Source: CAZVFX01 sp964626565
Lineage (GTDB): Bacteria; Myxococcota_A; UBA9042; CAIXZC01
Assembly: GCA_964626565.1 (NCBI GenBank)
Contig: CAZVFX010000016.1
Coordinates: forward strand, 1-64,000
Reading direction: 5' to 3'
Length of the DNA: 64,000 nt
The notes under the pieces: generated by a model
Seen by the model: only the letters and a program-made list of their open reading frames with translations
Database searches by the model: none
What the model was told of the DNA's origin: nothing
Made by a program: the position numbers and the translations under genes
In this document: positions 1 to 11,200 of the stretch, in pieces
How the letters are laid out: every line of letters begins with the position of its first letter
Position numbering within the stretch: the stretch's first letter is position 1

Positions 1-73
1 TTTTCGGGTTACTTCAAGCAAAGAGCGCCTTGGTTTGCGCTTGATTGAGGCCTAGCTGTCAGGCAACTATCGG

Positions 74-102
74 TTGCGCACGTAACCATTAACCGTTAGA
101 AT
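74..102 (+). promoter_or_regulatory. Candidate sigma-70-type promoter for the first lipoprotein gene
   Basis: TTGCGC at 74-79 and TAGAAT at 97-102 are separated by 17 bases, about 110 bases upstream of the start at 213. An ATTAACCG string at 88-95 recurs downstream of the -10 boxes of the paralogous genes starting at 8290, 16493 and 20386. This is by eye only. The rest of bases 1-212 shows no convincing gene. Confidence 0.35.
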
Positions 103-212
103 CTCAAACTGTAGAAACGTGATTATCACGCAGACGGGCTGGCAACTTTGGTTCTTGATGGAAGAGCGGTCGCTGAGCCCGCCCCGCAGGGTTGGCATTT
201 CGGGAGGAAGTC

Positions 213-3200
213 ATGAAAAGAGTTTGTTTGGCGGTTTCGATTTCCCTGTTGCTCCTCGCTTGTTCTGGCGGTTCTTCGGACGGAGTCGGCAAAGACACTG
301 TGGAACTGGTGGAAGACGTGGGCGAAATCCAATCCACGGATGGGCCTGTAGAGGAAGTACCGGCACCATACTGCGGGGACAAGATCTGCCAGGAAGCGGA
401 CGAAGACTGCGAGAATTGTCCCGACGATTGCGGGGAGTGTCCCTGCGAAGGGGATGAATGTCTGGACGCAGTCGAAGAGATCCCCGCCGATATCTGCGGT
501 GACGGCGCCTGCTCGGATAGCGAGGACTGCGATACTTGCTCTGAAGACTGCGGCCCCTGCTGTGGCAACGGGGATTGCGATTTCGGGGAAGCCTGTGGCG
601 ATTGCCCGGAGGACTGCGGGGACTGCCCTCCCGAGTGTGGCGATGGGGAATGCAACGGCGAAGAGACCTGCGATAGTTGCCCGGAAGATTGCGACGTCTG
701 CTGCGGCAACGGCGAGTGCGACTTCGAAGAAACGTGCGAAACATGCCTGGAGGATTGCGGGGAGTGCCCGGTTTGCGGCGACGGTTTGTGTGAGGAGGAA
801 AAAGGGGAAACCTGCGAAGAGTGCCAGACTGACTGCGGATATTGCCCCGAGTTGTGCGGCAACGGTGTTTGCGACGTGTGGGAAGGGTGCCTGACCTGTC
901 CCGAGGACTGCTTTGGCGACGATTGCTGCGGTGACTTCATCTGCGACGATGAGTTGGGCGAAGACTGCGAGACCTGCGCCGATGACTGCGGCGACTGCAT
1001 GCCATACTGCGGCGACGGAATACTGCAGGAGTACATCGGGGAACAGTGTGAGGACGGCAATACGGAAAACGGCGACGGCTGCGATGAGGATTGCCAGATC
1101 GAGCCCGTACCTGCTGAGCCCGGCTCAATCATCATCACCGAGATCATGAAGAACCCTGCCAAGACCAGCGACGCGCTGGGAGAGTGGTTCGAACTGTACA
1201 ACACCACTAACGGGGACATCGACATCAACGGGTGGACCGTGGAGGACCTGGGCGCAGATGGGGGCGTCCTGTTCAACCCCGAAGGTATCGTCATTCCTGC
1301 CGAATCCTATTTCGTCCTGGTGGCCAACCTCGACCAGGATGAAAACGGCGGCGTCGAAGGCGACGAGTTGTACATCAACGTGCTTATGTCAAACACGGGC
1401 GACGAGGTGATCCTGAGGGTCGGGGAAGTGATCATCGACCAGGTCATCTATGAGTCGACAACGTTCCCCAACACCAGCGGTAAGGCGCTTAGCCTCGACC
1501 CCGGTTCGCTCACCGGCGAACTGAATGACCTCGGGGAGAACTGGTGTGACGCGGTGGACGTGTACGGGGCAGGAGACTTTGGCAGCCCCGGCCTCGAGAA
1601 CCCGCTCTGCTCGGCTGACCCCGAGTGCGGTGATGACGATTGCAACGGTGACGAAAGCTGCCTTACCTGTCCCACCGACTGTGGCGAATGTTGCGGCAAT
1701 GGCCAGTGCGACGAGCCGTTCGGCGAGAATTGCCTCACTTGTGTCGAAGATTGCGGCGATTGCTGCGGCGATGACTTCTGCGACGAGGCAAACGGGGAAG
1801 ACTGCATCACCTGTGCAGAGGACTGCGGCGGCTGTTGCGGCAACGGCGACTGCCAGGAAGCTCACGGCGAAGACTGCGTAACCTGTGTCGCCGACTGCGG
1901 CGAGTGCTGCGGCAACGGCGCCTGTGACCACCAGATTGATGAAACCTGCTCCACCTGCCCCCTGGACTGCGGCCAGTGCTGCGGCGACGGGGATTGCGAT
2001 TGGACCATAGATGAAACGTGTCAGACCTGCGTGCTCGATTGCGGCCTCTGTCCTGCGGTTTGCGGCAACGGCGCCATCGAACCGGGGGAGGCGTGTGACG
2101 ATGGAAATGAAGAGGATGGAGATGGCTGCAGCGCGCTCTGTCTCCTGGAGTTCCCCACCGACCTCGAGCCCGGCATGCTGGTCATCACCGAGATCATGAA
2201 GAACCCGAAACTGGTTCCGGACCTCGAAGGTGAGTGGATCGAAATCACCAACGTCAGCACCGCTGCCATCGATATCGACGGCTGGACCCTGAAGGACGCG
2301 GATTCGGACGCTCACATTATCGATTCGGGCGGCGCCCTGGTGGTTGAGCCCGGAGCGATCGTTGTGCTCGGTAACAACGCGGATGCGGAATCCAACGGCG
2401 GCGTGCAGGTGTTCTACGAGTATTCTGCGTTCACTCTGGCCAACGGTACGGACGAAGTTATGCTGGTGGCGCCAAACGAAGGTCCGGATGGCGTGCTCAT
2501 CGACTCGGTGTTCTTCACCGACGCCGAATACCCGGATTCAACGGGCAAGGCCTTGAGCCTTGACCCTGAGTCCTACAACCAGGCTGCCAACGACCTGGGC
2601 TCGAACTGGTGCGATGCGGCGTTCGTCATGTCCGGAGGCGATTTCGGCTCGCCGGGCTCTCCCAACCCGGGCTGCACCTCAGTGGCGGTCTGCGGTAACG
2701 GTCTTGTGGAATCCGGAGAGGACTGCGACGACGGCAACGCCGAAGACTGCGACGGCTGCAACGAAGAGTGCAAATTTGAGATGCCCTCGGTCTGCGGCAA
2801 CGGTGTTCTGGAACCGTGCGAAGAATGCGATGACGGCAACCTTATCCCCGGAGACGGCTGCACCGATGAGTGCCTCATCTTTGTGCCGTCAATTTGCGGC
2901 AATGGCGATCTGGAGCCGGGCGAAGAATGTGACGACGGCAATAACGAGTCTTTGGACGGCTGCTCGGAAGATTGCATCCTGGAAGGTATTTGCGGCAACG
3001 GAATCATCGAGCCGGGAGAAGGGTGCGATGATGGCAACAACGAAGATGGCGACGGCTGTGGCGCCATGTGCGACGTCGAATTTATCGACGCCCTGTGTGG
3101 CAACGGTGTCGTGGAAGGCCCGGGTGCGACCTGGCCTGAAGGTGACCCGCCGCCACCGGAGCAGGGTACGGAGTGGTGCGACGACGGCAACCAGGAAAAT

Positions 3201-4166
3201 GGGGATGGCTGCAGTTCGGATTGCCTTCTGGAAGACATTGTCACCTGGGTCTGCGGAAACGGCGTGATTGAACCTTACGTCGATGAGAACTGCGATGATG
3301 GGAACACCGAAAACGGGGACGGGTGCAACGAGTGGTGCAAGAACGAATGCACCGGCTTGTGCGAACCGTGCGGAACCTGTTGTGGCGATGGATTTACCAC
3401 GCCCGGCGAAGATTGTGACGACGGCAACCTGATTAATGGCGATGGCTGCTCAGACTTGTGCACCTACGAGTTGAGCACGTCCTCTATTGCCGGCACCATC
3501 ACCTACGACGGCGAACCGGACCAGTTCGATACGATATGGATCATGGCCTACGATGCGCCGGAGGATGACCCCGTCAACCCGGTGGGAGAGCCCGATCACG
3601 TGGATATCGTCCCGGCGGTCTTTCCACTCGAATACAACCTGCCCGTTTCCCCGGGGACCCTCTACCTGGGTATCGTGATGGACCTCGGCGGAGACGGCGA
3701 GGAAGGCTTTGGCGAAGAGGACTTCGGTGTCTTCTACGAAGTTGATGGTGAGGCCGCAGGTATCGTGGTTGGTGACAACCAGAACGTCACCGGTATCGAC
3801 GTGGCTCTCACCGCGCCGGAAGGTCCGGAGCTGGGCAGCATCGCAGGGGTGGTTTCCTACACCGGGAACGTTACCGAAAACGACGCCCTCGTCATTTACT
3901 TGTCATCCACTCCGCTGCCGGACCTGGATATCGTCAAGGAGATCAAGTACAAGCCGGCCGAATTCCCGGTAAGCTATCATATGCTCAACGTCACTCCGGG
4001 CGCCTACTACGTAATCGCTGCGTTCGACGAAAACGACGACCTGCAGGAAGGGGGCCAGGGCGACAACGACATCCTTATCAACTACATCGACGAAGAGAAT
4101 CCGACCCAGGTCACCGTTGGCCCGGGCGAAGATGTGGTGGATATTGACGTCAACCTGAGCCCGTAA
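213..4166 (+). CDS. Giant Cys-rich lamin-tail/DUF4215 lipoprotein (paralog 1)
   Basis: A 1317-aa predicted lipoprotein. The signal peptide ends in LLAC (Cys17) followed by Ser, so export to the outer membrane or surface is likely. Order: acidic linker; Cys-rich block of CGDGxC/CGNGxCDF..TC..C..DCG modules (about 45-300); lamin-tail-like domain (about 302-463, with the ITEIMKNP and GEWFELYN motifs); second Cys-rich block; second lamin-tail domain (about 652-820, GEWIEITN); seven DUF4215 repeats (CGNG..E...CDDGN..DGDGC), with two more lying before the lamin-tail domains; and two transthyretin/Ig-like beta domains (about 1090-1317) each starting SIAG. The start at 213 is preferred over an in-frame ATG at 192 because GGGAGGAAG precedes it and the lipoprotein signal starts there. 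From base 714 onward the gene is identical to the gene at 8290-12369. The function is unknown; an extracellular structural, adhesive or metal/disulfide-rich scaffold is inferred. Confidence 0.9.
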   Translation: MKRVCLAVSISLLLLACSGGSSDGVGKDTVELVEDVGEIQSTDGPVEEVPAPYCGDKICQEADEDCENCPDDCGECPCEGDECLDAVEEIPADICGDGACSDSEDCDTCSEDCGPCCGNGDCDFGEACGDCPEDCGDCPPECGDGECNGEETCDSCPEDCDVCCGNGECDFEETCETCLEDCGECPVCGDGLCEEEKGETCEECQTDCGYCPELCGNGVCDVWEGCLTCPEDCFGDDCCGDFICDDELGEDCETCADDCGDCMPYCGDGILQEYIGEQCEDGNTENGDGCDEDCQIEPVPAEPGSIIITEIMKNPAKTSDALGEWFELYNTTNGDIDINGWTVEDLGADGGVLFNPEGIVIPAESYFVLVANLDQDENGGVEGDELYINVLMSNTGDEVILRVGEVIIDQVIYESTTFPNTSGKALSLDPGSLTGELNDLGENWCDAVDVYGAGDFGSPGLENPLCSADPECGDDDCNGDESCLTCPTDCGECCGNGQCDEPFGENCLTCVEDCGDCCGDDFCDEANGEDCITCAEDCGGCCGNGDCQEAHGEDCVTCVADCGECCGNGACDHQIDETCSTCPLDCGQCCGDGDCDWTIDETCQTCVLDCGLCPAVCGNGAIEPGEACDDGNEEDGDGCSALCLLEFPTDLEPGMLVITEIMKNPKLVPDLEGEWIEITNVSTAAIDIDGWTLKDADSDAHIIDSGGALVVEPGAIVVLGNNADAESNGGVQVFYEYSAFTLANGTDEVMLVAPNEGPDGVLIDSVFFTDAEYPDSTGKALSLDPESYNQAANDLGSNWCDAAFVMSGGDFGSPGSPNPGCTSVAVCGNGLVESGEDCDDGNAEDCDGCNEECKFEMPSVCGNGVLEPCEECDDGNLIPGDGCTDECLIFVPSICGNGDLEPGEECDDGNNESLDGCSEDCILEGICGNGIIEPGEGCDDGNNEDGDGCGAMCDVEFIDALCGNGVVEGPGATWPEGDPPPPEQGTEWCDDGNQENGDGCSSDCLLEDIVTWVCGNGVIEPYVDENCDDGNTENGDGCNEWCKNECTGLCEPCGTCCGDGFTTPGEDCDDGNLINGDGCSDLCTYELSTSSIAGTITYDGEPDQFDTIWIMAYDAPEDDPVNPVGEPDHVDIVPAVFPLEYNLPVSPGTLYLGIVMDLGGDGEEGFGEEDFGVFYEVDGEAAGIVVGDNQNVTGIDVALTAPEGPELGSIAGVVSYTGNVTENDALVIYLSSTPLPDLDIVKEIKYKPAEFPVSYHMLNVTPGAYYVIAAFDENDDLQEGGQGDNDILINYIDEENPTQVTVGPGEDVVDIDVNLSP

Positions 4167-4263
4167 CCCGCCCGCATTCCAGCCAGAGTTCTAATCCCCG
4201 CTTTTAGATGGGACCGTAATATCGTATCCTATATCAGGGACCAGTCTGTTTCTGGAGGACGTC

Positions 4264-7200
4264 ATGCTTGGTCGGATCACACTATCGGTTTCTTGTCTCT
4301 TCTTCGTTCTTGCCGGGTGCAGCAGCAACACGGAGTCCGGCGGTAATGAAGATATGGTCGACGCCGTCACCTACGACGTCGAGTCAAAGGAAACCGACAT
4401 AGCCTCCGGAGACGGCTCGGTTCACCAGGACGTCGACCATACGGAGATTGTCGATACGGGCCCCGCAGACTCCTGCGACGATTGCCAGGACGGCGGCGGC
4501 GAGCTTGAGTGCCAGGGCGCAGGGTGCCTGGATATCGAGGAAGACGAAGCCTCAGCCCCCTATTGCGGCGACGGTGACTGCGGTGAGGATGAATCCTGCG
4601 ACAGTTGCCCCGACGACTGCGGCGTCTGCTGCGCCAACGGCGAGTGCGACTTTGGCGAGACTTGCGAAACCTGCGCAGAAGATTGCGGACCGTGCTGTGG
4701 CAACGGCGAGTGCGACTTCGAAGAGACCTGTCACAGTTGCCCAGATGATTGCGACATCTGCTGCGGCAACGCCGAGTGCGACTATGAGGAGACCTGCGAA
4801 ACCTGTCCGGACGATTGCGGCCCGTGCTGCGGCAACGGGGAGTGCGACTTCGAAGAAACTTGCGAGACGTGCATTGATGATTGCGGTGATTGCTCCGAAT
4901 GTGGCAACGGAATTTGCGACATCCCGGAGAGTTGCGTGAGCTGCCCGGAGGACTGCAGCCAGGATGAATGCTGCGGCGACCTCGTCTGCGAAACAGCAAC
5001 CGGCGAGACCTGCAAAAACTGCCCCTACGATTGTGGGGATTGTCTCCCCTTCTGCGGCGATGGCATACTGCAGGAATTCATCGGGGAGCAGTGCGAGGAT
5101 GGAAATGCGGACCCGGGTGATGGCTGTGACGAATTCTGCCAGATCGAGCCCGAACCGGCTGATCCGGGTTCCGTCATCATTACGGAGATTATGAAGAACC
5201 CCGCCCACACCAGCGATTCCTTGGGTGAGTGGTTCGAACTGTACAACACCACCGCGGATGACATCGACATCAACGGCTGGATTGTGGAAGATGCGGGGCA
5301 GGACGGAGGGGTGCTCTTCCACCCGGACGGCATCGTTATTCCGGCCCAATCTTACCTCCTCATGGTGGCCGACGAAGACCCGGCGATTAACGGTGGCCTG
5401 GAAGGCGGCCAGCTCTATATCAACGTGCTCATGTCCAACGAGTCGGACGAGGTGATCTTGCGGGCCGGCGAAGTGATCGTGGACCAGGTGGTCTACGATC
5501 TGGAGTCGTTCCCCAGCACGTCCGGCAAATCGTTGAGCCTGGACCCGGGTGCTCTTACTGATCAATTAAATGATCTGGCCGAGAACTGGTGTGATGCGGT
5601 GGATGTCTATGGTGACGGCGACTACGGCAGCCCCGGCGTTGAGAACCCCCCATGTGGGGAGTCTCCGGAATGCGGCGACGCCGAATGCAACGGCGACGAG
5701 ACGTGCTTCACATGCCCCGGGGACTGCGAGGAATGCTGCGGCGACGGCCAGTGCGACGACCAGTACGGGGAGGATTGCCTGACTTGCCTGGAAGATTGCG
5801 GCGACTGCTGCGGCGACGGTTTTTGTGACCACGCCAACGGAGAGGATTGCCTGACTTGCCAGGGCGACTGCGGCGTCTGCTGTGGTAACGGCGATTGCGA
5901 GTCGGATCTTGATGAGAACTGTGCGTCCTGCCCTAGCGATTGCGGCCAGTGCTGTCCCAACGGGAGCTGCGATGTCGACCACGACGAAAGCTGCGGGAAT
6001 TGCCCCCAGGATTGCGGCCTGTGCTGCGGTGATCTGGAGTGCGATGCCGAGGCGGGAGAGAGTTGCCAGACATGTGTTCTCGACTGTGGTCTTTGCCCTC
6101 CTGAGTGCGGCAACGGAACGGTGGAGCCCTCAGAGGGCTGCGACGATGGGAACCAGGAGAGCGGCGACGGCTGTAGTTCCCTTTGCCTCATGGAGTTCGC
6201 CGGCGAGTTGGAGCCGGGTATGCTCGTGGTTACCGAGATGATGAGGAATCCGAAACTGACCCCCGACCTGAAAGGGGAGTGGGTCGAGATCATGAACATC
6301 AGCACCCTGGCACTCGACATAAACGGTTGGACCCTGAAGGACGCCGATTCCGACATTCATGTTATCGACGCGGGCGGGGCGCTGGTGGTTGAAGCGGGTC
6401 AGATGGTGGTACTGGGCAACGAGGCGGACCCGGAGACAAACGGGGGTGTGGACGTAGACTACCAGTACTCGTCCCTTGTGCTCGCCAACGATACCGATGA
6501 ACTGATGCTGGTCGCCCCCGGCGGCCTCGTCATCGACTCGGTCGTCTTCAGCGACGAAGAATTCCCCGACACCACCGGAAAGGCGATGAGCCTGGATCCT
6601 GAGGCCACCACCGCGGCCGCCAACGACGACGGTGCCAACTGGTGCGACGCGGGATTCATCCTCCCCGGCGGGGACTTCGGCACCCCCGGCCTGCCCAACC
6701 CCGGTTGCAAGGCAATCGCGGTGTGCGGCAACAGCCTGGTGGAAACGGGCGAGAGTTGCGACGACGGTAACACTATTTCGTGTGACGGTTGTGATGAAAC
6801 TTGCGCGCTTGAAATCCCTTCGGTTTGTGGCAACGGAGTGCTCGAGTTGTGTGAAGAGTGCGACGACGGCGGACTGGTGCCGGGCGACGGATGCTCCGCA
6901 GAGTGCAAGATCGCAGAGGTCGCGGTCTGCGGTGACGGCGTCGTCGGAGACGGAGAGGAATGCGACGACGGCAACGTCGAGTCGCTGGACGGCTGCAGCA
7001 GCGACTGTCAGAAGGAAGGAGAATGCGGCAACGGCGACGTTGACCCGGGAGAGAATTGCGACGACGGCAACGTCGAAAATGGTGACGGCTGCAGTGCGAC
7101 TTGCGACTTCGAGGAGGCCCAGTGCGGCAATGGCGAAGTGGAAGGTCCGGGAGAGACGTGGCCTGAAGGAGATCCGCCGCCACCGGAGGAAGGCACCGAG

Positions 7201-8199
7201 TGGTGCGACGACGGAAACCTGGAGAACGGGGATGGCTGCAGCGCGGACTGCATGATGGAGGATGTCGAACCGTGGATTTGCGGAAACGAAGTGGTGGAAC
7301 CCTACGTTGGCGAAGATTGCGACGATGGCAACACGCTGAACGGTGACGGCTGCAGTCAGTGGTGCAAGTCGGAATGCCCCGGCTTGTGCCAGCCGTGCGG
7401 CACCTGCTGCGGCGACGGCTTCACCACCGAGGGTGAACAGTGCGACGACGGCAACCTGGTGGACGGTGACGGTTGCTCGTCTCTGTGCACCTACGAGATC
7501 AACCTCGCCTCGATCTCGGGCGCGATCGCTTATGACGGCGAACCCAACGAAGCCGACACCGTCTGGATCATGGCCTTCACCAACCCCGAGGTCGACCCGG
7601 TGGACCCGGTGGGGGAACCGGATCACGTCGAAATAGTCAGCGCAGTGTTCCCTCTGGAGTATACGATCAGCGTGGCTAGTGGGACCTTCTACCTCGGCGT
7701 TGTGATGGACCTGGGCGGAGACGGTGATGAGGGATTCGGAGAAGAGGACTTCGGCGTCATGTACAAAGTGGGCGGCGAGGTCGCCCCCGTCGTGGTCGGC
7801 GAAGGTGTGGACGTCACCGGCATCGACGTGGAACTGACCGAACCCGAGGGTCCCGAACTGGGCAGCGTTTCCGGAGTTATCGCCTTCGGCGGGGAGGTCA
7901 CTGAAGAGGACTCGCTGTTCGTCTACCTCTCTTCGACCCCGTCCAACGAGGGGCAGCTCGACATCGAAAAGGAAACCAAGTACAAGCCGGTTCAGTTCCC
8001 CCTTGCCTACAAGGTGCAGAACGTAACTCCCGGCGCCTATTATGTGGTGGCCACCTTCGACAAAAACGATGACATACAGGACGGTCTCGGTGCCGAAGGC
8101 GACGTGGTGGTCGGCCACCCCAACGCTGATGGCGACGTCCAGATCCTCGTAGCTCCCGGCGAAGATGTCATAGACATCGATATCGAAATGGGTCCGTAG
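4264..8199 (+). CDS. Giant Cys-rich lamin-tail/DUF4215 lipoprotein (paralog 2)
   Basis: A 1311-aa lipoprotein with the signal MLGRITLSVSCLFFVLAGC (LAGC, Cys19). It shares the architecture of its neighbour: Cys-rich block I (about 95-298), lamin-tail domain (about 300-463), Cys-rich block II, second lamin-tail domain (about 650-816), seven DUF4215 repeats and two C-terminal beta domains (about 1079-1311). Its sequence diverges clearly from paralog 1, so it is an older paralog. The start is set by TGGAGGACGTC just before ATG. TATCCT at 4225-4230 may be a -10 box. It lies 97 bases after paralog 1. An exact copy lies at 12467-16402 because the whole gene sits inside the 8-kb repeat. The function is unknown; a surface scaffold is inferred. 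Confidence 0.9.
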   Translation: MLGRITLSVSCLFFVLAGCSSNTESGGNEDMVDAVTYDVESKETDIASGDGSVHQDVDHTEIVDTGPADSCDDCQDGGGELECQGAGCLDIEEDEASAPYCGDGDCGEDESCDSCPDDCGVCCANGECDFGETCETCAEDCGPCCGNGECDFEETCHSCPDDCDICCGNAECDYEETCETCPDDCGPCCGNGECDFEETCETCIDDCGDCSECGNGICDIPESCVSCPEDCSQDECCGDLVCETATGETCKNCPYDCGDCLPFCGDGILQEFIGEQCEDGNADPGDGCDEFCQIEPEPADPGSVIITEIMKNPAHTSDSLGEWFELYNTTADDIDINGWIVEDAGQDGGVLFHPDGIVIPAQSYLLMVADEDPAINGGLEGGQLYINVLMSNESDEVILRAGEVIVDQVVYDLESFPSTSGKSLSLDPGALTDQLNDLAENWCDAVDVYGDGDYGSPGVENPPCGESPECGDAECNGDETCFTCPGDCEECCGDGQCDDQYGEDCLTCLEDCGDCCGDGFCDHANGEDCLTCQGDCGVCCGNGDCESDLDENCASCPSDCGQCCPNGSCDVDHDESCGNCPQDCGLCCGDLECDAEAGESCQTCVLDCGLCPPECGNGTVEPSEGCDDGNQESGDGCSSLCLMEFAGELEPGMLVVTEMMRNPKLTPDLKGEWVEIMNISTLALDINGWTLKDADSDIHVIDAGGALVVEAGQMVVLGNEADPETNGGVDVDYQYSSLVLANDTDELMLVAPGGLVIDSVVFSDEEFPDTTGKAMSLDPEATTAAANDDGANWCDAGFILPGGDFGTPGLPNPGCKAIAVCGNSLVETGESCDDGNTISCDGCDETCALEIPSVCGNGVLELCEECDDGGLVPGDGCSAECKIAEVAVCGDGVVGDGEECDDGNVESLDGCSSDCQKEGECGNGDVDPGENCDDGNVENGDGCSATCDFEEAQCGNGEVEGPGETWPEGDPPPPEEGTEWCDDGNLENGDGCSADCMMEDVEPWICGNEVVEPYVGEDCDDGNTLNGDGCSQWCKSECPGLCQPCGTCCGDGFTTEGEQCDDGNLVDGDGCSSLCTYEINLASISGAIAYDGEPNEADTVWIMAFTNPEVDPVDPVGEPDHVEIVSAVFPLEYTISVASGTFYLGVVMDLGGDGDEGFGEEDFGVMYKVGGEVAPVVVGEGVDVTGIDVELTEPEGPELGSVSGVIAFGGEVTEEDSLFVYLSSTPSNEGQLDIEKETKYKPVQFPLAYKVQNVTPGAYYVVATFDKNDDIQDGLGAEGDVVVGHPNADGDVQILVAPGEDVIDIDIEMGP

Positions 8200-8232
8200 G
8201 TCTGCTGAAATCAGTTGTGGCAGCAAAGGCCC

Positions 8233-8260
8233 TTGGGACGCGCCCGGCGTTTTGTATACT
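8233..8260 (+). promoter_or_regulatory. Candidate promoter of paralog 3
   Basis: TTGGGA (8233-8238), a 16-base spacer and TATACT (8255-8260). The 24 bases at 8247-8270 recur with two differences upstream of the gene at 20386 (20343-20366), with the same 30-base distance from the -10 box to the start codon. Conservation between diverged paralogs supports a regulatory role. Confidence 0.55.
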
Positions 8261-8289
8261 ATTAACCGGACACACATATGGAGAACCTC

Positions 8290-11200
8290 ATGCAAAGACT
8301 CGGTTTCCTGATCTTGCTGTCCGCCGCGCTGTCCGCATGCTCAGAAGAGTCGGCCCAAGGCGTCTATGACGACGCGATAGAACTGGTTGAGACCGTGGGT
8401 GAAGGGGTGTCAACGGACGGCCTCGCCGGGGAATTGCCGGAAACCTATCCGGGCGATGTTATCCACCAGGAGACCACCGACACTTGCGACATCTGCTCTG
8501 ACGAAGGCGGAGAGATCCCGTGCGCGGGTGACGACTGCCTCGATGTGCAGGAAGACGAGGCCGGGGCAGCCTTCTGCGGCGACGGTGACTGCGGCGAGGA
8601 CGAGACCTGCGACACTTGTCCGGAAGATTGCGACCCGTGCTGCGGCAACGGGGATTGTGACTTCGACGAAACGTGTGACACTTGCCCGGACGACTGCGAC
8701 CCGTGCTGCGGCAACGGGGAGTGTGACTTCGACGAAACCTGCGAAACCTGCGAGGAAGACTGCGACCCGTGCTGCGGCAACGGCGAGTGCGACTTCGAAG
8801 AGACCTGCGATAGTTGCCCGGATGATTGCGACGTCTGCTGCGGTAACGGCGAGTGCGACTTCGAAGAAACCTGCGACGACTGCCCGGAAGACTGCGACGT
8901 CTGTTGTGGTAACGGGGAGTGCGACTTCGAAGAAACGTGCGAAACATGCCTGGAGGATTGCGGGGAGTGCCCGGTTTGCGGCGACGGTTTGTGTGAGGAG
9001 GAAAAAGGGGAAACCTGCGAAGAGTGCCAGACTGACTGCGGATATTGCCCCGAGTTGTGCGGCAACGGTGTTTGCGACGTGTGGGAAGGGTGCCTGACCT
9101 GTCCCGAGGACTGCTTTGGCGACGATTGCTGCGGTGACTTCATCTGCGACGATGAGTTGGGCGAAGACTGCGAGACCTGCGCCGATGACTGCGGCGACTG
9201 CATGCCATACTGCGGCGACGGAATACTGCAGGAGTACATCGGGGAACAGTGTGAGGACGGCAATACGGAAAACGGCGACGGCTGCGATGAGGATTGCCAG
9301 ATCGAGCCCGTACCTGCTGAGCCCGGCTCAATCATCATCACCGAGATCATGAAGAACCCTGCCAAGACCAGCGACGCGCTGGGAGAGTGGTTCGAACTGT
9401 ACAACACCACTAACGGGGACATCGACATCAACGGGTGGACCGTGGAGGACCTGGGCGCAGATGGGGGCGTCCTGTTCAACCCCGAAGGTATCGTCATTCC
9501 TGCCGAATCCTATTTCGTCCTGGTGGCCAACCTCGACCAGGATGAAAACGGCGGCGTCGAAGGCGACGAGTTGTACATCAACGTGCTTATGTCAAACACG
9601 GGCGACGAGGTGATCCTGAGGGTCGGGGAAGTGATCATCGACCAGGTCATCTATGAGTCGACAACGTTCCCCAACACCAGCGGTAAGGCGCTTAGCCTCG
9701 ACCCCGGTTCGCTCACCGGCGAACTGAATGACCTCGGGGAGAACTGGTGTGACGCGGTGGACGTGTACGGGGCAGGAGACTTTGGCAGCCCCGGCCTCGA
9801 GAACCCGCTCTGCTCGGCTGACCCCGAGTGCGGTGATGACGATTGCAACGGTGACGAAAGCTGCCTTACCTGTCCCACCGACTGTGGCGAATGTTGCGGC
9901 AATGGCCAGTGCGACGAGCCGTTCGGCGAGAATTGCCTCACTTGTGTCGAAGATTGCGGCGATTGCTGCGGCGATGACTTCTGCGACGAGGCAAACGGGG
10001 AAGACTGCATCACCTGTGCAGAGGACTGCGGCGGCTGTTGCGGCAACGGCGACTGCCAGGAAGCTCACGGCGAAGACTGCGTAACCTGTGTCGCCGACTG
10101 CGGCGAGTGCTGCGGCAACGGCGCCTGTGACCACCAGATTGATGAAACCTGCTCCACCTGCCCCCTGGACTGCGGCCAGTGCTGCGGCGACGGGGATTGC
10201 GATTGGACCATAGATGAAACGTGTCAGACCTGCGTGCTCGATTGCGGCCTCTGTCCTGCGGTTTGCGGCAACGGCGCCATCGAACCGGGGGAGGCGTGTG
10301 ACGATGGAAATGAAGAGGATGGAGATGGCTGCAGCGCGCTCTGTCTCCTGGAGTTCCCCACCGACCTCGAGCCCGGCATGCTGGTCATCACCGAGATCAT
10401 GAAGAACCCGAAACTGGTTCCGGACCTCGAAGGTGAGTGGATCGAAATCACCAACGTCAGCACCGCTGCCATCGATATCGACGGCTGGACCCTGAAGGAC
10501 GCGGATTCGGACGCTCACATTATCGATTCGGGCGGCGCCCTGGTGGTTGAGCCCGGAGCGATCGTTGTGCTCGGTAACAACGCGGATGCGGAATCCAACG
10601 GCGGCGTGCAGGTGTTCTACGAGTATTCTGCGTTCACTCTGGCCAACGGTACGGACGAAGTTATGCTGGTGGCGCCAAACGAAGGTCCGGATGGCGTGCT
10701 CATCGACTCGGTGTTCTTCACCGACGCCGAATACCCGGATTCAACGGGCAAGGCCTTGAGCCTTGACCCTGAGTCCTACAACCAGGCTGCCAACGACCTG
10801 GGCTCGAACTGGTGCGATGCGGCGTTCGTCATGTCCGGAGGCGATTTCGGCTCGCCGGGCTCTCCCAACCCGGGCTGCACCTCAGTGGCGGTCTGCGGTA
10901 ACGGTCTTGTGGAATCCGGAGAGGACTGCGACGACGGCAACGCCGAAGACTGCGACGGCTGCAACGAAGAGTGCAAATTTGAGATGCCCTCGGTCTGCGG
11001 CAACGGTGTTCTGGAACCGTGCGAAGAATGCGATGACGGCAACCTTATCCCCGGAGACGGCTGCACCGATGAGTGCCTCATCTTTGTGCCGTCAATTTGC
11101 GGCAATGGCGATCTGGAGCCGGGCGAAGAATGTGACGACGGCAATAACGAGTCTTTGGACGGCTGCTCGGAAGATTGCATCCTGGAAGGTATTTGCGGCA

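Larger units (their letters stand above)
714..8744 (+). repeat. Copy 1 of an 8,031-bp perfect direct repeat
   Basis: This segment reappears at 8917-16947, offset 8,203 bases. I traced the ends base by base: at the left, 713 (c) differs from 8916 (g); at the right, 8745 (a) differs from 16948 (t). In between, the encoded proteins, the overlapping frames and the intergenic gaps I compared are identical. It carries the body of paralog 1, all of paralog 2 and the front of paralog 3. Both ends fall inside the coding modules CCGNGECDF(E/D)ETC. It is either a very recent tandem duplication or an assembly artefact. Confidence 0.95.

Noticed and set aside
6130..8295. 721-codon open frame on the minus strand (also at 14333-16498) and similar 828- and 622-codon antisense frames near 16.6-19.1 kb and 20.4-22.3 kb
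   Set aside because: They are antisense to clear lipoprotein genes, have Ala/Val- or Ser/Pro-rich composition and no domain. They arise because TGC/GAC/GGC-rich codons leave few stops in the reverse frames.
8580..8960. Regularly spaced 66-bp repeats that could be mistaken for a CRISPR array
   Set aside because: The units are in frame, encode Cys modules and lack unrelated spacers and cas genes.
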